DNA from: Cristatella mucedo
Taxonomy: Eukaryota > Bryozoa > Phylactolaemata > Cristatellidae
Direction of reading: 5' to 3'
Assembly: GCA_009760855.2 (NCBI GenBank)
Contig: WPIO01000008.1
Coordinates: 8,630,001-8,694,000, forward strand
Length of the DNA stretch: 64,000 nt
The notes under the pieces were generated by a model that worked only from the letters and a program-made list of their open reading frames with translations, had not been told where the DNA came from and did not search any database. The position numbers and the translations under genes are program-made. Numbering within the stretch: position 1 is the first letter of the stretch; each line of letters opens with the position of its first letter. Shown piece by piece: positions 15,780 through 39,120 of the stretch.

Positions 15780-16565
15780 CAGCTAGGTTTCATGTTTCAA
15801 AGTGACCTGTCATTAGACGACCACACCAGCTCCACGATTAAATCTGCCTACTTTCAGCTACATAACGTTGCTAAAATTCGGGCTTGCTTAGACAGTGACT
15901 CTACATCCAAATTGGTTCATGCATTTGTGACGTCCCTTTTCGACTTGTGTAACTCGCTGCTTGCTGGCCTACGGGCCTGTGCACTCAGGCGCTTACAGCT
16001 GGTGCAAAACTCCGCTGCCAGGCTTGTCTGTCGTGATCATCGCATTTGCCACATCACACCACTTCTCGCCAACCTGGAATAGCTCCCAGTCAGCCAATCC
16101 ATAGACGTCAACATTTTGTCACTCACTTTCAGGTCCCTTCATTCTTTGGCTCCAGCCTACCTATCAGATCTACTCCCCTACCAGGCTAAGCATAGTGCCG
16201 CCCACTTTTTGGAATCTAACTGTTTACCTATACTTCTTACAAAGCTCAAATCCTTTGGAGACCAAGCCTTTGGGTCGTATGCTCCCAAAGACTGGAAATC
16301 ACTCCCGACCTGCATCATGACATCTCCTGACTTGACCTCATTTAAAAGGAAACTAAAAACGCACCTATTTATGACAGCATTTAGTGGGTCCCTGTGACTC
16401 GACCTTAACGTGCTAATGCGTGCTGACACTGTTGCATGCTGCCACTAGCTAAACTTCATGCTGACCCTGTGCATGTCACCCATAACCATGTTATTCGTAT
16501 TGTGTATTGAGCATACAACCACTTGCCATTCGATTGTGTTTCCTTTGCAGCAAATGTAAAGCATC

Positions 16566-16636
<71 letters not shown>

Positions 16637-16760
16637 AGTTCTCCGAGGGCGCTTTATCAAGTGTAACCATTCGATCGTGCTTCCTTTGCATCAATTGTAA
16701 AGTACCTAGAAAGAGATTGAGTTCTCTGAGGGCGCTTTATCAAATGTATTATTATTATTA
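15780..16760 (+). mobile_element. LINE C with microsatellite-expanded hairpin and doubled tail
   Basis: Reads FQSDLSLDDHTSSTIKSAYF, ALRRLQLVQNSAARLVCR and KTHLFMTAFSGSL with one stop at about 16079. A (GA)n run at 16567-16633 sits within the tail stem. A second copy of the last 3' UTR piece plus an intact hairpin and ATT tail follows at 16664-16760. Confidence 0.82.
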
Positions 16761-17726
16761 GTCACTCGGCTAACGAGCGCCTCCACTGACTCGGGATTGA
16801 ATCGAAACTGAATTCAATGAGGGCTTCGTCAATTTGATTGAAACATTGAGGCTATCAATTCAGAATTCGTGCTCATGCATTCATAAATAAATGAAGCCTA
16901 CCACGTCGAAAGCAGTTAGCACTCTTGTCGAGAACTTCAATCCCGTGAGCGAGAACTAAGTCTTAGACCCCGACGAGCAGGTCGAGATTGCCAGCTTCAT
17001 ACATTTGTTTCAGTCGGGGTGATGACTTCGACCAGCTGCATTGTATTCGGAATATCATGCTATCCTTATAGGAATGCCTGCGGTAACTAATACACAATGA
17101 GCAGAATTATCTCCAATCAATGCAAGATGGAGGCGAATTTGAGCGACAGCGTTGAGCTTCAGAGAGGCTGTGCCGGTCAGCCTCGATGCTCTGAACGACC
17201 TCGATCCTCATGCCTAGCCCGTGAACCAAGAGATGAGGAGCGTTGCTAAACGGCGATTAGCGTGTGTCTTCAGGGCGAGCTCGCATGCCTTTTGATAAAA
17301 ACCGCTGCCCGTATCGAACTGTAACTCCCTGATTTGGTCATGGAAGACCTCCATCTGCTTGTTAAGCAGCTGGTCATTCCAACTGCATGAGTTAGTCGAC
17401 GCGTAAACGATGTCATTGATCAATGTGAAGAACAGTGTGATATTGCGAAAGTCATGCTTGCACGAAGCAGCAGCGAAAGTTAAACCTTATGACATCAACA
17501 GAGTCCTTAGTGGGCCAGCTCTCTCATGCTCTTAATTAGTGTTCGGAGACCCTCGATCTCATCGCACATGTTGAGAGAACACTGTAGCCCTATGCGAACA
17601 AAGTAGTTTATCAGGTCCAGCTAATATTCCTTTTTCGGATCGCGCGTCTCGTCTGGTACAATAAAGTAGTATGCATTCTCATCTTATGAATCATAATGCT
17701 GGCGAGTAAGTTGTTCGCGAGCTTGT

Positions 17727-17921
17727 ATGAAATCTTTCGGTCTGTTAGGGCTAGTCATCCTGGGATTGTGTGTGGCCTCCTATAGCGCTAAGGCGGCTAA
17801 GATTCCGTTTGCAAATGAGCTCGAGGAAGTTTCCGCAGTTGAGACTCTCTCAAATCATCAAAGCCTCACAAACCCAGCCCCTCTTTATCCGAAATCCAAG
17901 AGCATCAACAGGGCCTTGTAA
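17727..17921 (+). CDS. Possible small secreted peptide (64 aa)
   Basis: Opens MKSFGLLGLVILGLCVASYS, a convincing signal-peptide profile with a cut near SYSA, then a 40-residue hydrophilic tail without cysteines or dibasic cleavage sites, ending SINRAL. I recognise no family. A second + frame is open at about 18005-18284 (KNAVFAETVELALALVAV, DAIPKASRRL) and could be a downstream exon, but I found no convincing splice pair to join them. It may be a real small secreted protein, a first exon, or chance. Confidence 0.3.
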   Translation: MKSFGLLGLVILGLCVASYSAKAAKIPFANELEEVSAVETLSNHQSLTNPAPLYPKSKSINRAL

Positions 17922-19322
17922 TCGAGTTCAACTGTCAGTCATCTCTTTTTCAGACTTATTTCCGAACTCGTAGTTTCATGTGCGACCGCGGCCAAGCAGA
18001 ACTGAGCTCATTTCAAATGCGCGGGGACGGATATCTCGTCGATAATAACGAACACACGCAAGTATATCCGTCCAAATCGCGTTGTAAGCACCAAAAACGC
18101 CGTTTTCGCAGAGACCGTTGAGTTAGCGCTTGCACTAGTCGCAGTGACGCCTGAATTCAGCAAGTCCACAAATAAACTGTTAGATGCTATTCCAAAGGCT
18201 TCGAGAAGACTTAATGGAGTTGCTGTCTGGACAGTCGTCAGCCGAGTCCTCTTTTGCGCCACTGGTTGCGGCTGCTGGATTTAACTTTTCCGCTATTCAT
18301 TGCATATTATAGCACGAGCGACTTTCTCTACCAGCGACAAAGCTTGAATGGCTACTGATAGACCGCGTTGGATGAATTTCGAAACGAGATGGAGACTAAA
18401 TAGTATTTATATAGTGTAGTTTCCTGCTGTGCCTTATTGGCACATCAAAGCGTACGTAATTGTATGCATGCCTAATTCCTAAGGCGCTGCCTGCACAGCT
18501 GGGATATTCACACATAGAATATGTTGTCGACCGATGCTAAACCGCCATGTGACAGGGGGCAGGGTCGACAGATGGGATACGTCTTTATATTCCTCACCTG
18601 CATTGGTACGCCGGCTTGTCGCTCGCCGACTATCGTAGCAGCTGCTAACAGCTCAATGAGCCTAGCGTGCTCTAAGCAATGGAGTTACTTCAGCCAATAG
18701 CAGCGAAACCGGCTTACGTATTTCAGCGAGGTATGATAGTGCAATAAAAATACGACAGCTACGCGTCAAGACTACAATTCTGATGCAATCGTGGTGATTT
18801 CGCAGAGGCTTAGTAGAAAATCGCCGCTGGTGAAGGCGACAGCGCCAAATTTCAGCAAGCCACTGCTTAGCGGGTGGCGCACGACCTCCGAACTCACGAA
18901 AAAAGCCTGTAACTTTAAAGCATATTCATAATGAAAATACACACATGCAGAACGCGACAAATACGTGCTTCGATACACCTGGAGCTCTAAACGTGTTCGC
19001 GTTTTGAAAGTCCGTTGCAAAAGACAGCTGCATTTTAGTTTACATGGCTTTTGCTCGTAGGGCCGACCAGTGCGGGCTATTCCTACATCCGCCAAGTTTT
19101 TCATCCGTCCTCTGCTTTGTTTGAGGAGGGGTCCAGAACAGGCTTAACCAGAAGGGCTGCTCGCCATCGGGTGCAAGTGGTCCCAGCACGTGGTTTCTGA
19201 GCGCAATGCCCGTATTTCCTTACCAGGTCACGTACATGGGGCTAAGTAATCGCGCCGTCAACCGGGCTGAGCAAGCGAGAGCGAGAGAGACGGAGAGTGA
19301 GAGACAGACTGATAGACAGACA

Positions 19323-19364
19323 GACACACACACAAGCACACACACAAACACACACACACACACA

Positions 19365-19416
<52 letters not shown>

Positions 19417-19425
19417 TATATATAA

Positions 19426-19470
<45 letters not shown>
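19323..19470. repeat. (CA)n-(TA)n-(GA)n compound microsatellite
   Basis: CA run to 19411, a short TA/AAATA part, then GA from 19434. It lies 70 bp before the CpG-rich gene A flank. Confidence 0.95.
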
Positions 19471-19471
<1 letters not shown>

Positions 19472-19539
19472 GGCTGCTAATGCAAATCGGATGTTACGCT
19501 GTGAGCAGTTGTCAAAGCTTGCGCGGCTTAGGAATTGCC

Positions 19540-20127
19540 TCGATTTCGAACTGAGCAGGCCCCTGTAAATCATCGACGCTGCTTGCGGCTGCTTCGAAAG
19601 GCGTCGCCCCGGGGCTTCGAGCGGCACCGCTGTGGGCTGGCGAGGGTCAGCGCAGCTCAGGGCGTCCTGAGGCGTAAGCCAGCGCTCCGGGCATATATTG
19701 CCGAGTACAAACGCGTCTCAGCTGTCGCGCATCGCTCTCCAGAGACACCGGTCGCGCGCCGCCTCACAGCCGTCGTCCACTGCCGCTGCCGCCGTACGGT
19801 CGCGCTCTCGCGCGCCGCCGCAGCGCCCGACGGACTAGCGTGAGTCGACGCGGACCAGCGGCCGCGACCATTGCGTCGAGCTCGCCGCGGCGCCCTCCAC
19901 ACCGAAGCACGCCCGAACGCCAACGACTGCCGACGGACTCCTGCGCCGGAAGGGGAGGGGCGGGCGACTGCCGAGATCGAGCGATCGCGGCTTTCTTGAG
20001 GCTCCGCCGCCGCAGCCGCCGGCAACATCGCCGCGGCAGCGGCGGCAGCCGCGCGTGCGCAGGATAGTTGCAGTAGACTGACTGCTCTTCGTTCGCTCGC
20101 CGCAGATTTCTAGCGCCTCGCTCTCAG
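19540..20127 (+). promoter_or_regulatory. CpG-rich 5' flank of gene A
   Basis: By eye this is very rich in CG dinucleotides and differs sharply from the AT-rich sequence upstream. It leads straight into the signal-peptide exon. A CATATATT at 19692-19699 could be a TATA-like element, but it is about 430 bp from the ATG. A start is likely within this block; no precise site can be given. Confidence 0.4.
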
Positions 20128-30693
<10,566 letters not shown>

Positions 30694-30849
30694 AGCATAG
30701 GTCCGCGATTGCTTAGTGGCTGGGCTTGGTTTCGTGGGGCGTCATTTTTGTCAATGAAAACTGGCTACGTTTCAAATACAAATTTTTACCAGTTTAAAGT
30801 GAGTTAGCAAGCTTAGGGCCAAACCTAGAATGGCGGCATTTCAATTCAC

Positions 30850-30855
30850 AATAAA
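30850..30855 (+). terminator. Poly(A) signal, gene A
   Basis: AATAAA, 157 nt after the gene A stop codon, in an A-rich context. It is the first exact match after the stop. Confidence 0.6.
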
Positions 30856-31367
30856 AAATAGGCAAACTCACTTAATTGCGCTAATACAACCAGCTGCTTG
30901 ATGTGGCGCTCACCATTTTTAGCTATACCGCGAGTTGTCGTCGTGCATTATTCGGAGGTCAGGCGCGTTGAGGGCGAGTTGACGAGCACAGCCTAGTTAC
31001 TCCACTGTAATTGTTCGGGCTCATTGTTATCCGTAGCATGATCTAGCAAGAGATATGGCTCTTCCCGCCTCTAGCAATGCGACTTTAGTGGGTCTAGAAT
31101 TTCCTATCGACGACTTACGCTGAGCTAACTTGGCTAGCTTAAAATATGTGTAGGGCTGACCAAAACGGCATGCCATCAAGACTGCTGCGTCTGTGAAACC
31201 ATTTAGGACAGTAGTGAAAAGCAAGGAGTGAGTGCTTCATCAAGCTACGAGTCGCAATTTAAATACCAAGCATATACATAGATTGCTGACCTTACGGATT
31301 TAGGATTGAAAGATATAGCGAAGCTCAAGAAAATTACTCCAGCACATTGTGAATCGAAATCCTGCAA

Positions 31368-31370
<3 letters not shown>

Positions 31371-31461
<91 letters not shown>
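31371..31461. repeat. (CA)n-(TA)n microsatellite
   Basis: About 38 CA units then about 8 TA units, in the intergenic space after gene A. Confidence 0.98.
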
Positions 31462-31789
31462 CTAATAGATGTATTGCAACGTAAAAATATAGGCAGCGGA
31501 GAAATATTTAGTTAGTAAACCTACTATATGTTGCTACTTTACGAGAATTAATTGAAATAACAGAATTCCCACAATTTCATCGTCGAACATGCGGGTGCGA
31601 GAGGCGTAAATGTTAAATGATCAGCTTTAAAGCATAGCGTAATCAAATTAGCAGCATTTGAATGCATCTGTTTTCACTAGTTCGTCAGTAGGAGGCTTTA
31701 TTCGCAGAGAGTAGCGGGAAACCAAGACGCACTTTGCGAAATCTCCCACAGCCGGTATTACCGGGACTGGCGTCGCACGCCCCGTCTCA

Positions 31790-31791
<2 letters not shown>

Positions 31792-31836
<45 letters not shown>

Positions 31837-31915
31837 TGTCTGTATTGTCTTCATCTCCCTTCCATCTCTATCTGCACCCCCTCTCTCTCTTTCTCTCTCT
31901 CTCTCTTTTTCTTCT
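31792..31915. repeat. (CT)n microsatellite
   Basis: A pure CT run to 31834 and a second, interrupted CT block at 31880-31907. Confidence 0.95.
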
Positions 31916-32497
31916 CACTACCAATCCCTCCCGCTCTCTCCTTAAGCTCCTACTTCCTACACATTTATCTTTCAACATTAATCCTCACGCTTTCTTCCTT
32001 ATAAGGCACTAAGGTCTCTATACATCTCTGTCTCTGAATGTCGTCTTTCCACTACTGTGTGGAACTTTAGACGAATGGCGCAAACGTTTGTAATTATAGT
32101 GAATTATTATATTATTATTATAGTGAAAATGATTAAAATTAATAGGATGCAACTTATTCAGAGGGACGGAAGAGTGCAAGGTTATTTTCTCATTCACCCT
32201 AATAACCTTTGTAATGAAATATACAGAGTAAGCAGTAGTAACCAGAAAGGTAAACATTCCAAAATTTTGTTGCTCCTAAAAAAATATTTATACATAATGC
32301 GTATTGCAAGGTCAACGTATTCTTTGGTAGGCAGCTGACGGCCATACTGTCGGCAGTAACTGATTATACTTAATTTATTTTAACATAGCTTAGTGATGTT
32401 CGTCATATCGGTATCATAAGCATATTACAGGAATTTGGTCACGTAGCCCCTTGTCGTATTGTTCTTTTACCTGCGAAATTTCTAAAAACTGCAAGGG

Positions 32498-32668
32498 CCA
32501 AGGAGGATAGCCCAGGAGGTAAGGTGCTCACTCTTCACGACCACCGAGGTCGCGGGTTCTAATTCTAAAGTATGTGATCCTATATCCCAACTGCAGCGGC
32601 GGTGAGAACCGTTAAGGCTCTTTCGCCGGTAGAAAAATGAGGCCGTTAAATCAGCTGATACTAACATT
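32498..32668 (+). mobile_element. SINE family 2 copy
   Basis: GATAGCCCAGGAGGTAAGGT head, ACCGAGGTCGCGGGTTCTAAT B-box, GCGGCGGTGAGAACCGTTAA middle, GAGGCCGTTAAATCAGCTGA end. The best-preserved forward copy. Confidence 0.6.
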
Positions 32669-32750
32669 ATTAATACAGAGTTTCAAGCACTTAACCTTGC
32701 TTTAAAACTACGACCAGTAAACAAATATTAAGAAAGCCCCTTAGTCTAAT

Positions 32751-32811
32751 AGCCAGATACAAAGAATTCTACTCGAACAATTCTAACAGCCAGATACAAA
32801 GAATTCTACTC
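32751..32811. repeat. Short direct duplication, period 37 bp
   Basis: AGCCAGATACAAAGAATTCT followed by ACTC occurs at 32751-32774 and 32788-32811. Confidence 0.9.
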
Positions 32812-34766
32812 CAACACCACACGGTTCGTATACACCAAAACTCACCCAGTCTGCACCCAAACAGATGACGGAATCGGTACATATGTGCACACATATAAAT
32901 GATGAGTGAAATTTCACTCCGCTCGGATATTATTTTCCAAGTATGCGTATCCTCACCACAGCTTTAAAGAAGAAGATTAACTTCCAATCATATCAAATCA
33001 TCATATGGTCATTGGATTGTGCTCGTTAGCAAACCACTTAGTACTAGTAAGTCATTTGAGAATTCTTGAACTTGCACTAATCAATAAAGTCGGGAGGACC
33101 TCGAAAAGCCAATTGAAGATTTTTTTAAGTAATCTAAGGAAATCTGGCGCTCATGCAGCATCACTATCGTCAAGTACAACGATCGCCACCATTTTGATCT
33201 TAGGTTTAGCTTCGTTCGTAGGCAATATGGAAACCATCGCATTAGTATCTACTGTGATGTGGATAGCTACTTTGGTCCTGGACATTCATACGCTCTTTTT
33301 TTATTAAGCCTTCATTCCCCCGAGAAATTCCAGGACGCTCGAACAAGCGGTCCGGACCTATCTCTATACTATTTCATACAAGCTCCACCCGTAGCTCTAT
33401 AATTGAATTTAAGCATTCTTCATAGATATTCGTAATGGGGACATTAGGAAATCGCAGGAAGTACCACAGAGAACAAGGAAATATCAATATAGCCTTTGCT
33501 GGCTTTTTGACAAATGTTAGTTGTTGGCGCTCAGAATAATTCATTAATACTAACTGCCAGTTCGCACGCACTCAATCACGTGTGCGCACTTTCGAAAATG
33601 TAGTTCACACTTGTTAGCGAGTGAATGTAAACAAGGGTATCGTCTCGTGACTCTTAGCGAGCCAAGATTCGACAGATATGGTGATATCAGCAATGGCCAG
33701 ATGGCTTTGATGCTTAGCTGAAAAAATATGGCGGTTCTTAGGTCTTTCTCTAATGCAATTCTTAGCATCGCTTTCCACAGGCAAATGTTAGCGTACATAA
33801 TTAAGTCTTTTAGGGCTTCCACAGATCCGAGTGCTTTGAGAGTGGTCTTGAAAACTCTGTGCAGTAACAACAACTTGGTCAACATGGCTTTACGGAGCTA
33901 TCGCTGGTTTAGCATCGAAATAAGAACCGTCCGAAGTTTCTACTTGCACGTGCATGCAATCAAAATATTTTGTGCTGAAGCGACCTCTCATTCATCGACA
34001 ATTCTTAAAATTTGAGTGTAGATATCAATTTTAATAAAGCGAGCGTGCAAATCATCAATTTGTGCCCAAGCTCCTTGTGGCTCCTTCGGTCCAACGGCGA
34101 CCAGCTGTGATGGAAAGTCATTGTCCGTAAACTTCGTAACGGAATTTCCTGATGATCCACATTCCGAAGTTCCGTCGCTTAGCTGTTCAAAATTACTCGA
34201 AGCGGTTGCACAGCTCGATTCTTGACGCAAATGCACCGCTGAACTTAGCACGCACGCAGTGATTGAGGATATGCACCTTCGAATTTCGCCTCGGTGACCA
34301 GCTTCGGAGCTGATAGTCGGAGGCTGCCTGCTTGCTTTCTTAGGCGGATCGCTTAGCTGGAAGTTGAAGAACCACCCTCAGTCGACTAGAGGGAAGGTCA
34401 AGGTCAATGAAGTGAAGGCGTGGCTACTGTTGCCTTTCAGGCACTCTTCCGCTTAGCACTGCGTAGATTTAAAAGTCTGCCACGGAGCATTTTAACTTGG
34501 CTCAAGCCATTTGCAGTCCGCTCAACAACTAGAGAATGCAACCGAACACGTCGCGCCAACATGTTCAAATTTCCACGCGGCTAAACGAGCGATAAGTAAT
34601 TCGTAAGATTAACAAAGCCCCACTCGGATGATTGCTTCAAACTTCAGCTTTCTGGTAACCGCCGCTCGGTGTCGAGAAAAAAATTTGGGAATACCGTCAG
34701 TACTGCCAGGAGGCACCGTGTGCTATTTGCTAACGCCATTTTAGCAGCATGAGTTAAACACGTAGC

Positions 34767-34814
34767 GAGGAGGTGGAGGAGGAGGAGGAGGAGGAGGAGG
34801 AGGAGGAGGAGGAG
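34767..34814. repeat. (GGA)n trinucleotide repeat
   Basis: About 14 units. Confidence 0.95.
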
Positions 34815-35654
34815 CCAGCTTGGTGGAGCTGCGTGCTTACTGCTACGGGCGGAAGACTTTCGACAGCATCTAGTGGAATAGTCATGGTTAAATGGTATCA
34901 CGCCTGGGATTGGCTTGCTGAGCGGAACCAGGACTAAACATGTGACCGTGCGACCGACGGCATGCGTGCGTCCTTCTGGAGCGCAGCCGTTAAAATCGTT
35001 TCAAGCGGATAAGTCTTGAAGCAAAGGGAGTTTGGCTAAGGCCCTCAAGGCACGGATGCGATGCGCAAAAACACAGAAGGATCAAGACTGCACGACACGG
35101 ATGACCTGCTTTGTGGGACCATTAATTGGATGATCAGTTTCCACTATCAATGTAGTCTTGCAGGCATCATACCTCAGTACTTGTTATTCAGAAATAAATT
35201 TGCAGTTGGGCACCAGTAGAAGGTATCAGAAATAGTGCCTGCAGTTGGCGTTGCTTGTTATTCTAGAGCTTTTGCCAAGTTCGCCACAATTACCAGCCGC
35301 TTGTATGGAAGAACCTTTTGCTGGCCTACAACAGTACTCTGCTGTAGCTTGGTACATCACAGCATCAAAAACCTGGCACGGTGCTTCGTAGTGATACACA
35401 CAAACAACATGAACTGCATAGCCTAATCGCCAGCTAAACGCTCGCAGCTACGAGAAGATGCGTGTACGTCACCAGTACTCCCTTCTCCGATCTGCATGGT
35501 CTTCGGCAGCTTTGCTTCACATTGAAGGAGTGCTAGCCGTACAGTTTATTTGACACTGCATTCCATACATTAACAGTGACAGGCTCAAGAATCGCTGAGA
35601 GATACCGATACCGACGGCTTATCGTGTCCTACTGAGCTATACAAGTTAATGAAA

Positions 35655-35790
35655 AATATAGCTCATTTGTATAGCACCCTAACAGAACAGAAAATGTATC
35701 CAGGCGCTGCACATATGCCACGGGGCTCGAGCCCACGATCTCGATAGTAATGGTGAGCACTTTGACCGCGGTTATAAGAGAGGAGCACCT
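35655..35790 (-). mobile_element. SINE family 1 copy (minus)
   Basis: Minus strand: ATCGTGGGCTCGAGCCCCGT B-box, GCATATGTGCAGCGCCTGGA, and GGTGCTATACAAATGAGC end. The inner stem of the hairpin is mutated. Confidence 0.6.
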
Positions 35791-36587
35791 TGCTTACTCG
35801 TTCGTATCGTTCATATTCTCCAGTGGCCGTATGTTGAAATTTCTATTGCAAAGCGACAATAGAAGTCACTAGCTAGCGTCGACCTGCTGCAATGTTTTCA
35901 CATCCACTGCTGCACGAGCTCGCCGTTGAATCTGCACCACACTGCGTGCCAGCTTGCAGATCGTCCGGCGAAGGCGACACAGCAGCACCATTTTTGCGGT
36001 TTAGAAGAAGAGCTACCATTGAAGAGCGAGATTGAATAAAGTCGATGCGATACTTGATCGGGAACTAGTACAGGTCGGCGAGAAGTGCTGCGATGTGGCA
36101 ACTATAACGCTCATGGCTGGCAAGCCCGGCCACAGTTTTTCACCAACTGTTAGTGCCTGATTGCATATGCAGGTATACCTGCAAGCAATGAGTTACAGAA
36201 GATAGCATGTCGCGAATAAATGGGCTAATTTGGATTTGGAATAACTGTAAAGGCAGGTCTGAATTTCCCCAGTGTTACACAGCCGCAGTTAGGCAAGCTT
36301 GACTATGGAACTGAGGATCTTGTCAAATGAGAGGTCATTTTGGAAAAGGAAGCCTAGATTTCGTGCAGTCTCTACAGAGATATCCTGACAGAGCCGTTCT
36401 TGAGCGTTGAGCTTTTTAATTTTTGAGTCACACTAGTTTTTCCATAAGCAGCAAGTTGGTTTAATTGTCATTCACCTTGCAACACCTTGCTACCATTCAT
36501 GTGTGAATGTCTGACGGATCCACGGAGCAAGGGAATTGAGGAAGTTTGACGAGCTTGAAGGCTGGGATCAAAGCATAGGCACAGGTA

Positions 36588-37548
36588 CGTGTGATTAAGA
36601 AATTGGAAAGGCTAACGCTGAAAATTGACTCTTCCAGCATATGTCCTGTTGAATCAGCTCGAAATCTAGGTGTCATGTTCCAAAGTGACCTCTCATTAGA
36701 CGACCACATCAGCTCCACAATCAAGTCTGCATACGTTCAGATACATAACATTGCTAAAATTTGGGGTTGTTTAGATAATGATCCACATAAAATTGCTAAA
36801 ATTTGGGGTTGTTTAGATAATGATACCACTCTAAGTTGGTCCATGCATTGTGACATCCCGTCTTGACTTCTGCAACTCACTGCTTGCTGGCCTACCAGCA
36901 TGTGCACTCAGGCGATTACAGCTGGTGCAAAACTCCGTAGCTAGGCTTGTCTGCCATGAGCATCACAGTTGCCACATTACTCCACTTCTCGCCGACCAGC
37001 ACTGGCTACCAGTCAAGCAACGGATCGACTTCAAGGTTTTTTCGCTCACTTTTAGGTCACTTCGTTCTTTGGCTCGAGCCTATCTTTCAGATCTATCCCC
37101 CCACCAGGCCAAGCGTCGTACCACCCGCTTTTCGGAATCAAACAGTTTACCAATACCTTGTACAAACCTCAAATCCTTTGGAGACCATGCATTTAGTTCG
37201 TATGCTCCCAAAGCCTGGAACACACTCCCAACTTGCGTCAGAACATCCCCTGACTTGACCACATTTAAAAAGAACTTAAAAGCACACCTATTTCGGATAG
37301 CATTTAGTGGGTCCCTGTGATTCGTCCTTGATGTGCTTATGCGTGCTGACACTGTGCATGCTGCCACCAACCACATTTGCATGCTAACCCTGTGCGTGTC
37401 ACCCCTAACCATGTTATTCATGTTGTTTATCAAGCAGGACATTACTCACCATTCAATCGCGTTTCCCTTTGCAGCAAATGTAAAGCCCCTAGAAAGAGAT
37501 TGAGTTCTCTGAGGGCGCTTTATCAAGTGCATTATTATTATTATTAAT
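36588..37548 (+). mobile_element. LINE D with in-frame 42-bp duplication
   Basis: KLERLTLKIDS, LGVMFQSDLSLDDHISSTIK, then KIWGCLDND twice, a frameshift near 36840, and a long frame ALRRLQLVQNSVARLVCHEH to HLFRIAFSGSL. The 3' UTR, hairpin (37481-37534) and ATT tail are intact. Confidence 0.85.
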
Positions 37549-37634
37549 ATATACGGTACGGACATATGTCATCTGACAGGAGTGAAAGCTCAGATTATGC
37601 TTAGCGATTACATTGCAAGATCTTTCATTGGACA

Positions 37635-37702
37635 CTGCAAGCGGTTGTGATAGCAATGAAGGCTCTACTGTCACTACGAGGCTCTGCTCAATCAGCTTAT
37701 TT
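37635..37702 (+). mobile_element. SINE family 2, partial
   Basis: Carries CAAGCGGTTGTGATAGC, GAAGGCTCTACTGT and GAGGCTCTGCTCAATCAGCT in the order of family 2. No head. Confidence 0.4.
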
Positions 37703-38036
37703 GTTTTACAAATTGTGAAAAGAAGCGGATCAAGCAAAAGCCTTTGGTAAACCCGTGCTTAGGTGGTTTTTCGGATGATTGTTGCAACTTAAAATCAATG
37801 CTCTGGAGTCTTCCGTTGAAATAGGACCTAAGCGGTTGCAGTCTGGTGACAGCGATTCCCAGGTAAGATGAAATGCGCTCGAGAAGGCCTTGATGATCTA
37901 TGCTATATATTTCTACCGAAAGATTAAGCAGAACAGACAGACAGAAAATAGCGTAATAGGATATTTAAAGGCGAGCTATATGTCCCTTGGACAGGTTTAA
38001 TTACTTCCGTAGTGCGACATATCCTCAGCGAGCAGC

Positions 38037-38205
<169 letters not shown>

Positions 38206-38404
38206 GCCATCTTGCTGAGAAATTCATATGCCACCTGGTGCGGCGCCACAAGTGACGCTTCAAGCTCGTCTTAGGGCACTCCGACCTCACGGCGCGCTGC
38301 AGAAGCGCGAATCAGGATGCTTCCTTGGAAGTGGTCGCCCAATTTTGCCTTTGATGGGACTAAATAGAAGCGGCGTCTCGTTGCTGCAGCTGAGGCTACT
38401 TCAA

Positions 38405-38417
38405 GAGAGACACACAC

Positions 38418-38483
<66 letters not shown>

Positions 38484-39077
38484 AGGGATAGAGGGAGGAG
38501 AGAGAGAGGGAGAGAGAAGGAGAGAGTAATGGAGAGAGGAGAGAGAGAGGAGAGAGAAGGAGAGAAGAATGGAGAGAGGAATGGAGCGAGGAGAGAGAGA
38601 GGAGAGAGAGAGGTGAGGAGAGAGAGAGAGGAGAGGAGAGATGGAGAGAGAGAGAGAGGGAAAGAGAGACAAGAGAGAGAGAGGGAGAGAGACAAAAAGA
38701 GGGCGAGAGATATGGGAGAGAGGAGAGAAAGAGAGAGAGAGGGAGAGAGAAGGAGAGAGGGATAGAGAGAGGAGAGAGGGAGAGATGGAGAGAGAGAGGG
38801 AGAGATGGAGAGAGAGAGAGAGAGGGAAAGAGAGATGGAGAGAGAGAGAGAGGGAGAGAGAGACGAGAGAGAGAGAGAGAGGGAGAGAGAAAAAAAGAGA
38901 GCGAGAGATATGGGAGAGAGAGAGAGAGAGGAGAGGAAGAAAGAGAGAGAAGGAGAGAGGGATAGAGAGAGGAGAGAGAGAGGGATAGAGAGAGGAGAGA
39001 GAGACAGAGAGAGGAAAGAGAGAGAGAGACGAGAGAGAGATTGAGAGAGAGAGAGAGAGAGAGCGAGGGATAGAGAG

Positions 39078-39110
<33 letters not shown>

Positions 39111-39120
39111 AAGAGAGGAG
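38405..39120. repeat. 700-bp near-pure purine (GA-rich) tract
   Basis: Almost only A and G on the + strand, as GAGAGA with GGAGAGA variants; occasional C and T. Long open frames here on either strand are artefacts. Confidence 0.95.

Larger units (their letters stand above)
30860..36587. other. Intergenic, no recognised gene
   Basis: Apart from the listed repeats, only short open frames. One + frame at 33005-33307 has hydrophobic stretches but no family resemblance. Confidence 0.55.

Noticed and set aside
19206-19627. Frames with Thr-His or Cys-Val repeats
   Set aside because: Encoded by the CA/TG microsatellite.
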